The notes under the pieces were generated by a model. It was not told the origin of the DNA. It ran no database searches and was given only the letters and a program-made list of their open reading frames with translations. A program made the translations under genes and the position numbers. From Streptomyces malaysiense (GTDB taxonomy: Bacteria > Actinomycetota > Actinomycetes > Streptomycetales > Streptomycetaceae): a DNA stretch of 64,000 nucleotides. The stretch lies in assembly GCF_000980885.2 (NCBI RefSeq), contig NZ_LBDA02000080.1, forward strand, positions 1-64,000, in the 5' to 3' direction. Positions 1 through 7,895 of the stretch are shown one piece after another (within the stretch, counting starts at the first letter, position 1; each line of letters starts with the position of its first letter).

Positions 1-50
1 CCCCTTCCTCTCCCCTTCCTCTCCACTCCTCTCCTCTCCTCTCCCGCTCC
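1..50. repeat. Polypyrimidine tract of CCTCTCC-like units
   Basis: The first 50 bases are almost pure C/T on the + strand, built from degenerate CCTCTCC/CCTTCCTCT units. It may continue to the left of the window. The remaining 195 bases before the first gene show no further gene. Confidence 0.7.
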
Positions 51-245
51 GGTCATCCGCCCGCCCCTCCGGTAAATCTGACTTAACCGTCCTGACCAGC
101 ATGTTTGTGGATCTTTGCGGGTTCTGAAGGATTCCTGAACCGGTTCCCGACAGCTGCTTGCGCAGTCTGGTGGACGGATACCCACAGGTGTGGCCGCGAG
201 GTGCCGAGTGCTTCACAGCGGCACACCGATGGCCGAGGAGGAACC

Positions 246-647
246 ATGTCCCACCCCGACCAACCCACGTCGGCCGGTTCCGTGCGTCGCCGGGAACGCG
301 GACTGCGTCGGGTCGGCAGCACAACCCGCTGGGTGGCCGTAGCGGCCGCGGCCGGCTCCGTCACGCTTGCCACCGGGTACGCACACGCCTTGCCCGGGAA
401 GCCCGTCCCCGTGAGCCCTTCCCGGCCCGCGACGCCCGCACCGGCAACCGCGTCCCCCGCGCCCGGACCCGGGTCGGGCGCGCCCACCGCCCCGCCCTCC
501 CGCACGGCTCCGCACACGACCGCGCCGAAGCGGCCGACGACCCCCGTCGCGCCGTCGGCCACACGTCCGGCGGCCCCGGCACCCACTGCGACGAAGCCCC
601 CCACTCCGACGCCGCAGCCGTCGCACACCACGTCGGGTGCGTCATGA
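246..647 (+). CDS. Small exported Pro/Thr-rich protein, possible ApbE substrate
   Basis: A 133-residue protein. ATG 246 follows a strong GAGGAGGAACC ribosome site. A basic N-terminus (RRRERGLRR) precedes a hydrophobic stretch (about residues 28-46) ending in AHA, which looks like a signal or anchor. The rest is low-complexity Pro/Ala/Thr. No FMN-binding domain is present. The C-terminus ends in TTSGAS, which resembles the last part of the SGA(T/S) flavinylation motif but lacks the usual upstream Asp. The stop overlaps the apbE start by four bases (ATGA), so the two are probably translated together. I infer an extracytoplasmic partner of the electron-transfer operon; a simple cell-wall linker protein is the alternative. 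Confidence 0.7.
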   Translation: MSHPDQPTSAGSVRRRERGLRRVGSTTRWVAVAAAAGSVTLATGYAHALPGKPVPVSPSRPATPAPATASPAPGPGSGAPTAPPSRTAPHTTAPKRPTTPVAPSATRPAAPAPTATKPPTPTPQPSHTTSGAS

Positions 648-1591
648 CCCCCGCGGCCACGGGTCCGGCCTCGGTCTCCTTCCCCGCGCTGGGGACCACC
701 GCCTCACTCCTCGTCACCGATCCGGACGCGATGGACGCGGCCCGGCAGGTGCTCGACTCCGAACTCGCCGCCATCGACGCGGCGTGCAGCCGCTTCAGGA
801 CCGACTCGGAACTGTCGCGTGCCAACGTGGCTGCGGGCGGCGCCGTTCACACGAGCGCCCTGTTCGCGGAGGCACTGGACGTGGCGCTGCACGTGGCGGA
901 GGCGACCGAGGGCGTCGTGGACCCCACCGTCGGCACCGCCGTGAGCGCGCTCGGCTACGGCGTCACGTTCGCCGCGCTGCGCCCGCAGGACCTGGGTCCC
1001 GTGAGTCCCGCCGGACGGTCCCCGGGGTGGCGGGCGGTGGAATGGGACCGTGCGGCCAGGCGGCTGCGGCTGCCCCCGGGCGTCGCACTCGACCTCGGCG
1101 CGACCGCCAAGGCCCTCGCCGCGGACCGTGCCTCGCGCAGAGCCGCCGAGGTGACGGGCTGCGGCGTCCTGGTCAACCTCGGCGGGGACATCTCCGTCGC
1201 GGGCCGGGCACCGCTCGGAGGCTGGCGGATCGCCGTCGCCGACGACCACGCGGTACTCGGCACCGGGACCCTGCCCACGGTGAGCATCGCCGAGGGCGGA
1301 CTCGCCACCTCCGGCACCACCGTGCGGACCTGGTGCCGCGGTGGACGCCGACTGCACCACATCGTCGACCCCGCGACCGGTGACATACCCGCCCCGGTCT
1401 GGCGGACCGTCAGCGTCGCCGCCATGAGTTGCGTGGCCGCCAACACCGCCAGCACCGAGGCCGTCGTCCTCGGCGCGGCCGCCCTGGGCCGGCTGCGCCG
1501 GACGGGGCTTCCCGCGCGGCTGGTACACGTGGACGGAACAGTCGAGCGAGTCTGCGGCTGGCCCGAGGACAACCTGGGAGACACCCGATGA
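644..1591 (+). CDS. apbE: ApbE family FAD:protein FMN transferase
   Basis: 315 residues, close to the usual ApbE length. The family transfers FMN from FAD to a Thr/Ser of a target protein. Recognisable blocks are the N-terminal ALGTTASL strand, the KALAAD helix after LDLGATAK, VNLGGDISVAG, GGLATSGTT and the HHIVDPATGDIP metal/substrate loop. No signal peptide is visible, so it is predicted to act in the cytoplasm, before export of its substrate. It overlaps both neighbours through ATGA junctions. The nearest candidate substrate is the preceding small exported protein; no FMN-binding domain protein lies nearby in the window. Confidence 0.92.
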   Translation: MTPAATGPASVSFPALGTTASLLVTDPDAMDAARQVLDSELAAIDAACSRFRTDSELSRANVAAGGAVHTSALFAEALDVALHVAEATEGVVDPTVGTAVSALGYGVTFAALRPQDLGPVSPAGRSPGWRAVEWDRAARRLRLPPGVALDLGATAKALAADRASRRAAEVTGCGVLVNLGGDISVAGRAPLGGWRIAVADDHAVLGTGTLPTVSIAEGGLATSGTTVRTWCRGGRRLHHIVDPATGDIPAPVWRTVSVAAMSCVAANTASTEAVVLGAAALGRLRRTGLPARLVHVDGTVERVCGWPEDNLGDTR

Positions 1592-2325
1592 CCGGACTCG
1601 TCCCCCTCGCCGCCGGCCCCAGCCCGCTGTGGTACGCGACCCGGGCCGGCGGAACCGTCGCCCTGGTGCTGCTCACCGCGACCGTCGCGCTCGGTATCGC
1701 CGTGGGCGGCCGGTACACACCGCGGCGGATCGCCCGCTTCGAGGTGAGCGCGCTGCACCGCAACCTGTCGGTGCTGACCCTGGCCTTCCTGGTCCTGCAC
1801 ATCGTCACCGCGATCCTCGACAGCTTCGTCCACCTGGGCTGGCTGGTGACGGTGGTGCCGTTCACCGCCTCGTACCGGCCGTTGTGGCTGGGCCTCGGCA
1901 CGGTCGGCTTCGACCTGCTGCTCGCGGTCGCGGCCACCAGCGCGGTGCGGCTGCGCATGGGGCAGCGGCGGTGGAAGGCCGTGCACTGGCTCGCCTACGC
2001 CGCCTGGCCGGTGGCGCTCTTCCACGCCGCCGGGACCGGCACCGATACCCGGCTCACGCTGCAACTGGCCCTGTACGCCGTATGCGTAGCTCTCGTCGTC
2101 GCCGCCGTCTGGTGGCGGTTGTACCGGGCGGGTCCGGGCCGGGTCGCAGTACGGCTCTGGGCGGGCGCCACCGCGCTGGCGGTGCCCGTGGTGCTGGCCG
2201 CCTTCATGAACTCCGGTCCGCTGCAACCGGGTTGGGCCCACCGTGCGGGAGGCGTCACCCCTGCGGCCACCGGCACCGTACACCCGGCGCCCGCACCGGC
2301 CGATGACGAGGGAGGACCCGAATGA
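1588..2325 (+). CDS. Ferric reductase-like six-helix membrane protein
   Basis: A 245-residue integral membrane protein with about six hydrophobic helices. Histidines suited to heme ligation sit in LHRNLSVL, VLHIVTA, VHWLAYA and ALFHAAG, as in ferric reductase/NOX/MsrQ transmembrane domains. The start overlaps apbE (ATGA) and the end overlaps the NuoF-like gene (ATGA). Inferred role: transmembrane electron conduit between the cytoplasmic flavoprotein/ferredoxin and an extracytoplasmic acceptor. It has no C-terminal FAD/NAD domain, so electrons must come from a separate protein, presumably the next two gene products. Confidence 0.85.
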   Translation: MTGLVPLAAGPSPLWYATRAGGTVALVLLTATVALGIAVGGRYTPRRIARFEVSALHRNLSVLTLAFLVLHIVTAILDSFVHLGWLVTVVPFTASYRPLWLGLGTVGFDLLLAVAATSAVRLRMGQRRWKAVHWLAYAAWPVALFHAAGTGTDTRLTLQLALYAVCVALVVAAVWWRLYRAGPGRVAVRLWAGATALAVPVVLAAFMNSGPLQPGWAHRAGGVTPAATGTVHPAPAPADDEGGPE

Positions 2326-3677
2326 CCGACGCGGTGATCGACGGACGGACAACCCCGCAGGCCGGCGTCGGGCGGGAGGGCATGCTGGGCCCGTACGGTT
2401 CCCGGCTGCTGCACGGCTGGTACGCCACCGGCGGCGCGGCCGACCTGGACGAGCACCTGCGCCGGTACGGGCCGCCCCCCTTTCCGCGTACCGCCGACGC
2501 GGCCGACCGCCTGGTGCGCGCGGTGGAGGACGCCGGGCTGACCGGCAGGGGCGGCGCCGCCTTCCCCACCGGCCGCAAGCTGCGCACCGTCGCCGCCGGC
2601 AAGGGAACCGCCGTGGTCGTCGCCAACGGCATGGAGAGCGAACCGGCCAGCCGCAAGGACGAGACACTGCTCGACCTCGCCCCGCACCTGGTGCTGGACG
2701 GCGCCGCGCTGGCCGCCGCCGCGGTCGGCGCCGACGTGGCGCACCTGTGCCTGCCCCGCACCAGGCGGGACCAGGCACGCGCTCTTCGCGAAGCCGTCGA
2801 GGAACGCCGGAGGCCGGGCCTCGACCCGGTACCGGTCCTGGTGCACGAACTGCCCCACCACTACGTCTCCAGCGAGGAGACGTCCCTGGTGCGATGGCTG
2901 AACGGCGGCGATGCCCGCCCGCTGGCAACCCCGCCGCGCCCCTTCGAGAAGGGAGTCGGGCGGCGTCCCACCCTGATCGACAACGTCGAGACCCTCGCCC
3001 ACCTCGCACTGATCGCACGCTACGGTCCCGGCTGGTTCCGGGGCGCCGGGCGTCCCGACGCCGCGGGCACCACGCTGGTGACCCTCTCCGGCGCGCTGCG
3101 CACCCCGGGCGTCTACGAAGTGCCGATGGGCCGACCGCTCGGTGAGGTACTGGACATCGCCGGGGGAGCCGCGGAACCACTCGGATCCGTCCTGCTGGGC
3201 GGCTTCTTCGGCAGCTGGCTGCCGGCGGGAGGGGCGCTGCGCGTCCCGTTCGCCAAACAGGACCTGGCGGCCCTCGGCGCGGGACCCGGTGCCGGAGTGA
3301 TCGTGGCGCTTCCCGCCCGCGCCTGCGGTCTGGCCGAGGCGGCCAGAGTGCTCGGCTACCTCGCGGCGCAGAGCGCACGGCAGTGCGGACCGTGCCGACT
3401 CGGGCTGCCGGCCGTCGCCGCGGACTTCGCGGACCTCGCCTGGGGACGTCCCGGCTCGGAGTCGCTGTGGCGACTGGAGGACCGTGCGGGACTGCTCGCC
3501 GGGCGCGGAGCCTGCCGGCACCCTGATGGCGCGTCACGCTTCGCGGCGACCGCCCTGCGTGTCTTCGCCGACGACGTACGGCACCACCTGAGCTTTGGGC
3601 CGTGTGCGGCGGCCGGCGACGAGCCCGTACTGCCGGTTCCGGACGCACCGGCACCCGACGAGCGGGAATGGAGGTGA
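2322..3677 (+). CDS. NuoF-like NADH/FMN/SLBB iron-sulfur protein
   Basis: 451 residues resembling the 51-kDa (NuoF) subunit of complex I and related NADH dehydrogenases. FMN/NADH-site motifs are LTGRGGAAFPTGRK (about 75-88) and NGMESEPASRKDE (about 105-117). RRPTLIDNVETL is typical of the SLBB boundary. The C-terminal cluster region reads SARQCGPCRLG with Cys355 and Cys358 plus Cys398; the first Cys of the canonical CGxCxPC motif is replaced by Ala, so the cluster has at most three of its four usual ligands. No other complex I subunit lies beside it. Inferred role: NADH oxidation feeding the ferredoxin and membrane subunits of this operon. Confidence 0.85.
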   Translation: MTDAVIDGRTTPQAGVGREGMLGPYGSRLLHGWYATGGAADLDEHLRRYGPPPFPRTADAADRLVRAVEDAGLTGRGGAAFPTGRKLRTVAAGKGTAVVVANGMESEPASRKDETLLDLAPHLVLDGAALAAAAVGADVAHLCLPRTRRDQARALREAVEERRRPGLDPVPVLVHELPHHYVSSEETSLVRWLNGGDARPLATPPRPFEKGVGRRPTLIDNVETLAHLALIARYGPGWFRGAGRPDAAGTTLVTLSGALRTPGVYEVPMGRPLGEVLDIAGGAAEPLGSVLLGGFFGSWLPAGGALRVPFAKQDLAALGAGPGAGVIVALPARACGLAEAARVLGYLAAQSARQCGPCRLGLPAVAADFADLAWGRPGSESLWRLEDRAGLLAGRGACRHPDGASRFAATALRVFADDVRHHLSFGPCAAAGDEPVLPVPDAPAPDEREWR

Positions 3678-3682
3678 ACGGC

Positions 3683-3928
3683 ATGGCCGGCACGTACTCC
3701 CTCGGAATCGACCGCATCGCATGCGACGGCTACGGCCTGTGCGCCGAACTCCTGCCGGAACGAATCGAGTTGGACGAGTGGGGCTACCCGGTCGTGGCGT
3801 CGGCCCCCCTCGCCGGTGACGCCCTCAGGCACGCGCGGCGCGCGGTGGCCGCGTGCCCGGCACTGGCACTGCGCCTCGACCGGGCAACCGAGCGCGTTCC
3901 GGACCGGCAGCCCGCCCAGCGGACGTGA
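3683..3928 (+). CDS. Single-cluster [3Fe-4S]-type ferredoxin
   Basis: 81 residues. The pattern C-DGYGL-C near the N-terminus and a single later CP (AACPALAL) fit the actinobacterial 3Fe-4S ferredoxins that usually serve P450s. ATG 3683 is chosen because GGAGG lies eight bases upstream. A GTG at 3674 would overlap the preceding stop and add three residues. Placed between the NADH flavoprotein and the membrane cytochrome, it most likely relays single electrons within this system; no P450 gene is near. Confidence 0.88.
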   Translation: MAGTYSLGIDRIACDGYGLCAELLPERIELDEWGYPVVASAPLAGDALRHARRAVAACPALALRLDRATERVPDRQPAQRT

Positions 3929-4046
3929 ACCAGTTCTTAACCCCGCGTCAGACATACTTCTGCCCGCTCCGGCGCACAGCGAGGGAGCGGGCAGGACCGC
4001 ACTGCCAACCGGGCCGGCGGGGCCTGATCATCAGGAGGACGGACGA

Positions 4047-4709
4047 GTGACCGTGATCGGCGGCAGGACACCCGTGGACGCTTTGTCCGGGCCGCCCACC
4101 GTGCCGTCCGACGGCCCGGTGGCCATGCCGTCCGGCGGCCCGGAGGGGAACGAGCGGCTGACCGCGGCGACCGGTGCGGTGCTGCTGGTCCTGTTCGCCG
4201 TCGAGGGCGTCACCATCCTCTTCCTCGGCCAACTCCTCACCCTGCACTTCTTCATCGGGTTGCTGCTGACCGGCCCGGTCTGCCTCAAGATCGGATCGAC
4301 CGGCTACCGGTTCTACCGCTACTACACCGGATCGCCCGCGTACCGCCGCAAAGGGCCGCCCGCACCGCTGTTGCGCGTGCTCGGCCCGCTGATCGTCGTC
4401 GCGAGCATCGCCGTCCTCGGTACGGGAGTGACGCTGGCTCTGCTCGGACGCGATACCGGGCCCGTCCCTGTGCTCCTGCTTCACAAGGCCAGCTTCATCT
4501 GCTGGATCGCCGTGACAGCCGTGCACGTCCTCGCCTACCTGTGGCGCCTGCCACGCCTCATCGGCGCCGACCTGCGCCGCCATCCCGCGCGCCACGGGAT
4601 CACCGCCCCGCGGCGCGTCGTGCGCTGGTCCCTGCTGGCGGCCGCGCTCGGCGCGGGACTGGTCGTCGCACTCGCCGGAGTCCACCTGGCCTCCGCCTGG
4701 ACCGGATAG
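4047..4709 (+). CDS. Cytochrome b-like integral membrane protein
   Basis: 220 residues, GTG start with AGGAGG eight bases upstream. After a 35-residue Pro-rich cytoplasmic leader there are about five hydrophobic segments. Histidines lie within helices at LHFFIGLL, LLHKASFIC and VHVLAYLW, the usual arrangement for diheme b-type cytochromes of the b561/DUF4405 kind. It follows the ferredoxin after a 118-base gap and closes the electron-transfer group. Heme binding is inferred from His placement only. Confidence 0.72.
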   Translation: MTVIGGRTPVDALSGPPTVPSDGPVAMPSGGPEGNERLTAATGAVLLVLFAVEGVTILFLGQLLTLHFFIGLLLTGPVCLKIGSTGYRFYRYYTGSPAYRRKGPPAPLLRVLGPLIVVASIAVLGTGVTLALLGRDTGPVPVLLLHKASFICWIAVTAVHVLAYLWRLPRLIGADLRRHPARHGITAPRRVVRWSLLAAALGAGLVVALAGVHLASAWTG

Positions 4710-4900
4710 CCCCGCCCGCGACAGGGGCCGGGCGGTCGCCGATCGGCTCGGTGCCATGATCCGGGATGGTGGGGAAGCGGCCTCCGGCCCCGACGGGAAG
4801 GGTGCTGCGGGCCCGTGGTGGCACGCCTGTGACACGACCCCTGAAACGCCGCAGGGCCGGCCGAGGAGGAAACCCCTCCCGGACCTGACCTTCTCTCCGC

Positions 4901-4931
4901 GCCCCCGGCAGGACTCGAACCTGCGGCACCC
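4901..4931 (-). other. tRNA 3'-end remnant (T-arm and acceptor strand)
   Basis: On the minus strand this reads as a T-arm (stem GCAGG/CCTGC with a TTCGAGT loop) followed by a CGGGGGC acceptor strand, with no D- or anticodon arm. It matches the 3' end of the tRNA-Arg gene at 24143-24172 at 28 of 30 positions, in the same orientation. This looks like an attachment-site scar left by an element that integrated into a tRNA 3' end. The 320-base stretch 4710-5029 holds no gene; besides this scar it contains the promoter of the next gene. Confidence 0.6.
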
Positions 4932-4974
4932 TGAGCACTGGCGGGCTGATCACGCGGGGAACGGCGTCGGTGGC

Positions 4975-5005
4975 TTGACCCTCTCCTTACGTCAGGCTTG
5001 AGGCT
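4975..5005 (+). promoter_or_regulatory. Possible MerR-type promoter of the TipA-like gene
   Basis: A TTGACC box, a 19-base spacer and GAGGCT lie just upstream of ATG 5030. Within the spacer, CCTC and GAGG form the outer ends of a dyad. MerR regulators act on promoters with such over-long spacers, so autoregulation is plausible. The inner arms do not pair, which keeps confidence low. Confidence 0.35.
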
Positions 5006-5029
5006 GTACGCCGATGAAAGGTCAGGTGG

Positions 5030-5830
5030 ATGAGCTACTCCGTGGGACAAGTCTCGGCCTTCGCAGGTGTGACGGTACGTACGCTGCATCACTACGACAA
5101 GGCAGGGCTGCTCTCGCCCGGCGACCGCAGCCGCGCCGGCTACCGGCTTTACAGTGACGCCGACTTGGTCCGTCTCCAGCAGATCCTCTTCTACCGCGAG
5201 CTCGGATTCCCCCTCGACGAGATCGCCGCGATCCTCAGGGACCCGCTGTCGAACGCCCTGGAACATCTACGCGCCCGGCAGCGGCAGTTGAGTGAGGAGA
5301 TCGCCAGGCTGCGACGGCTGGCCGAGGTGGCGGAGCGGGCGATAGAGGTCCAGCAGACCGGGGTGTTCCTGACTCCCCGGGAACGCTTCGACGTCTTCGG
5401 CGAGATCACATTCGACCTGAGCTATGCCACCGAGGCGGAGCTGAAGTGGGCGCAGTCGGACGGACAGCGGGAGGCGATGACGCGCGCGGCTGCCCACACC
5501 AAGAACGACTGGCGGCAGCTCATGGGCGAGGCGGCTGCCTGGCGCGCGGAGCTGCTCGCGGCCTTCGACGAGGGGGAGCCGTACGACGGCGAGCCGGCCA
5601 TGGACCTCGCCGAGGAGCACCGCCTGCACATCTCACGGTGGTTCACCTCCTGCCCACCTGACATGCACCGGCGCATCGCGGACGACTTCGTCGCCGATCC
5701 GCGCGCCTTCGCCCTGGTCGTACCGCCGTCTCAGCAGCGCCCAGGCCTGGCCGCCTACACGTGCAAGGCGGTCCACGCCAACGCGGCCCGCCACGCCGCC
5801 GGCCGTACCGATTCCGAGGAGAACCGATGA
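5030..5830 (+). CDS. MerR family activator with TipAS-like domain
   Basis: 266 residues. The N-terminal winged helix (YSVGQVSAFAGVTVRTLHHYDKAGLLSP) and the following coiled coil are typical MerR. The C-terminal half (about 140-250) resembles the TipAS thiopeptide-binding domain, including HISRWFTSCPPDMHRRIADDFVADPR. TipA proteins induce resistance or export genes on binding thiostrepton-like antibiotics or other hydrophobic ligands. The stop overlaps the glycosyltransferase start (ATGA), so that enzyme is its probable target as well as its operon partner. Confidence 0.9.
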   Translation: MSYSVGQVSAFAGVTVRTLHHYDKAGLLSPGDRSRAGYRLYSDADLVRLQQILFYRELGFPLDEIAAILRDPLSNALEHLRARQRQLSEEIARLRRLAEVAERAIEVQQTGVFLTPRERFDVFGEITFDLSYATEAELKWAQSDGQREAMTRAAAHTKNDWRQLMGEAAAWRAELLAAFDEGEPYDGEPAMDLAEEHRLHISRWFTSCPPDMHRRIADDFVADPRAFALVVPPSQQRPGLAAYTCKAVHANAARHAAGRTDSEENR

Positions 5831-7044
5831 GGATCCTGATCGCCGCAGCCGGATCACGCGGCGATGTCGCGCCCTACACGGGCCTGGGCGTAGAACTGCG
5901 CCGGGCCGGATACGACGTGGTCGTCGCCACCGCGGATACTTTCGCGCCCCTCGTACGCGAAGCCGGGCTGCGATTCCGCAGTCTGCCCGCCGACCCGCGG
6001 GGGCATGGCGGCGTGTCGGGCAAGCGTGAACTGATGCGTACCGCCGCCGCGTTCATCACCGAACTGGGCCAGGGGTTTGCCGACGCGATGGCCGACGGCC
6101 CGGATCTGCTCCTGCTGCCGACCACCACGGCTCCGCTGGGCTGGCATGTCGCAGAGGCCACGGGCACGCCGAGCATCGGTGTATACCTCCAACCCGCCGC
6201 ACCGACCGGCGACTTCGCGCCCGTCGTCTTCGGCTCTCGCTCGCTGGGCCGTCCCGCCAACCGGATGGCCGGGCGTTTCGCTCTTCGCATGGCCGACCGG
6301 GTCTTCGAACAGGCGGTGGTGAAGCTGCGTCACCGCCTCCAGCTGCCTCCGGCCTCCGCCTCCGCTGTGCGCGGCCGGCAGGAACAGGCGAACTGGCCCA
6401 TCCTGCACGGCTTCAGCACGGCACTGGTGCCCCGCCCCTCCGACTGGCGCCCCGGCCTGGAGGTCGTGGGCAACTGGTGGCCCCATCACGATCCGTCCGA
6501 CCGACTCCCCACGGATCTGGAGGACTTCCTTCGTGCCGGACCCCGGCCCGTCCTCATCGGCTTCGGGAGCATGGCGGCCGGCGAGGGGGAACGGCTGAGC
6601 GAGCTCGCCGTGCGAGCCGTGCGCCGCGCCGGGCTGCGCGGCATCCTCCAGGCCGGCAGTGCCGGGCTCGCGGCCGACGGCGACGACGTGCTCGGTATCG
6701 GGGACGTACCGCACGCCCTGCTGTTCCCACGGTTGGCTGCTGTGGTCCACCATGCGGGGGCCGGCACGTCGGCGGCCGCGTTGCGCGCCGGAGTGCCCGC
6801 GGTCCCCGTGCCGGTGACTGCCGACCAGCCGTTCTGGGCAGGACGGCTTGCTGCCCTCGGCGCCGCCACCGAGCCGATCCCCTTCCGATCCCTGACTGCC
6901 GAACGGCTCGCCGACTCACTCGACCGGGTGGTCAGGCAGCAGGCGTACACACGAGCCGCCGAGAGAGGCGCGCAACACATGGTGACCGAGGACGGACCGG
7001 GCGAGACCCTCAAGGCCATCCGGCAGCTGGTGAGATTCGGCTAG
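5827..7044 (+). CDS. UDP-glycosyltransferase-like GT1 family enzyme
   Basis: 405 residues with a GT-B fold signature. The N-terminal acceptor domain starts ILIAAAGSRGDVAPYTGL. The C-terminal donor site contains VLIGFGSMA, HHAGAGTSAAALRAGVP and VTADQPFWAGRLAALG, as in sterol/macrolide glucosyltransferases and MGT-type resistance enzymes. It probably attaches a sugar to a hydrophobic small molecule in the cytoplasm. Translational coupling to a TipA-like drug-sensing activator suggests inducible antibiotic inactivation; the substrate cannot be read from the sequence. Confidence 0.88.
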   Translation: MRILIAAAGSRGDVAPYTGLGVELRRAGYDVVVATADTFAPLVREAGLRFRSLPADPRGHGGVSGKRELMRTAAAFITELGQGFADAMADGPDLLLLPTTTAPLGWHVAEATGTPSIGVYLQPAAPTGDFAPVVFGSRSLGRPANRMAGRFALRMADRVFEQAVVKLRHRLQLPPASASAVRGRQEQANWPILHGFSTALVPRPSDWRPGLEVVGNWWPHHDPSDRLPTDLEDFLRAGPRPVLIGFGSMAAGEGERLSELAVRAVRRAGLRGILQAGSAGLAADGDDVLGIGDVPHALLFPRLAAVVHHAGAGTSAAALRAGVPAVPVPVTADQPFWAGRLAALGAATEPIPFRSLTAERLADSLDRVVRQQAYTRAAERGAQHMVTEDGPGETLKAIRQLVRFG

Positions 7045-7234
7045 GGTCTTTCGTTCGGAGCCTGGGCGGTGGTGACGAGGGTGACGTGGTGGTGCCGGCA
7101 CGGCCCGGCCGACGTCGGCCCACCGCGGCCAGGACTCCTGCGGCACGGTCTGCGCGACGTCAGCCGAACCGAGCGTCCCGTAGGCGACGGTGAACAGCAG
7201 GCCGGCTGCGACGGGCGACGAGACGGGCCCTCGG

Positions 7235-7813
7235 TCACGCCGTCGATGCCACGTCGGACTTCTCCGGGCGCTTGGCCAGCGGAATCTCGCAGGCATCGGA
7301 GAAGCCCTGCGACGTGACCCCGTTCGCGTTGTTGTTCCTGGTCGCCATGTTGACAAAGGCTATGTATGCGGTGAGTTCGACCATCGCCGCCGGGCCAAGC
7401 TGGTCGAGCAGGCTCGCGTACAGCTCGTCGGTGACGGTCGGCGGCGTGTTCGTCATGGCCTCGGCGTACTCGAGGACGTCCCGCTCCAGCGGGGTGAACA
7501 CCTCCGACTCCCGCCAGCGCGGCACCTGGCTCGCCTTGGCCAGGTCCAGGTTCTGGTTCTGCACTTGGAAGTAGCCGACGTCGAGGCACCAGCTGCAGCC
7601 AACCTGTGCCGCGACGGCCATGTGCGCGAACGACTTGAGACTCGCGTCTGCCGCGTCCCACGCGCCCACCTCGCCGCCGAACTCCATGTTGGACGTGGCG
7701 ACCTTGGGGCTGTGCCACGTCACCTCGACGGGCTCGGGCACGGCACCGAACTGTTTGATCATGTTTTCGGCGAGCTCGGTGGGAAGCTCCGCCTTCGGAA
7801 CGCGCAGCGTCAT
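7235..7813 (-). CDS. Carboxymuconolactone decarboxylase/AhpD-like protein
   Basis: 192 residues; ATG 7813 follows a GGAGG site. The active-site pair is Cys73/Cys76 in VGCSWCLDVGY. The His that normally follows the second Cys by four residues in AhpD is Gly80, so classical peroxidase chemistry may be altered. It is the last gene of a three-gene minus-strand group with an epimerase and an ECF41 sigma factor. Carboxymuconolactone decarboxylase, oxidoreductase and epimerase genes are the known companions of ECF41, which supports the family call and makes it a likely sigma target. Confidence 0.88.
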   Translation of the reverse strand: MTLRVPKAELPTELAENMIKQFGAVPEPVEVTWHSPKVATSNMEFGGEVGAWDAADASLKSFAHMAVAAQVGCSWCLDVGYFQVQNQNLDLAKASQVPRWRESEVFTPLERDVLEYAEAMTNTPPTVTDELYASLLDQLGPAAMVELTAYIAFVNMATRNNNANGVTSQGFSDACEIPLAKRPEKSDVASTA

Positions 7814-7823
7814 GCTGTCCTCC

Positions 7824-7857
7824 GTGTAGATGTGTTTTGTCGTGTAGATGCGTTTTG
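7824..7857 (-). repeat. Tandem 16-bp repeat in the leader of the AhpD-like gene
   Basis: GTGTAGATG(T/C)GTTTTG (+ strand) occurs at 7824-7839 and 7842-7857 with an 18-base period and one mismatch. It lies immediately upstream of the ribosome site of the AhpD-like gene, within its 5' leader. Function unknown. Confidence 0.75.
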
Positions 7858-7868
7858 CCTGCCATGGA

Positions 7869-7895
7869 GACATCGCAGGAACCGCGGATGTGACT
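7869..7895 (-). promoter_or_regulatory. Possible second ECF41-type promoter
   Basis: On the minus strand, AGTCACA, a 16-base spacer and TGTC resemble the ECF41 consensus TGTCACA-N16-CGTC with one mismatch in each box. It overlaps the sigma-gene stop and would give the AhpD-like gene its own sigma-dependent start. Confidence 0.35.

Noticed and set aside
955-3717. Long minus-strand open frame opposite the electron-transfer operon
   Set aside because: Arg/Pro/Ala-rich low-complexity translation with no domain; it mirrors four recognisable + strand genes and results from high GC at third positions.
4756-5001. 81-residue + strand frame over the tRNA remnant
   Set aside because: It is read through tRNA-derived sequence and the promoter region and has no protein-like features.
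7045-7234. Short frame with a membrane-like stretch downstream of the glycosyltransferase
   Set aside because: Only about 25 hydrophobic residues with no start or family; could be a gene remnant but not supportable.
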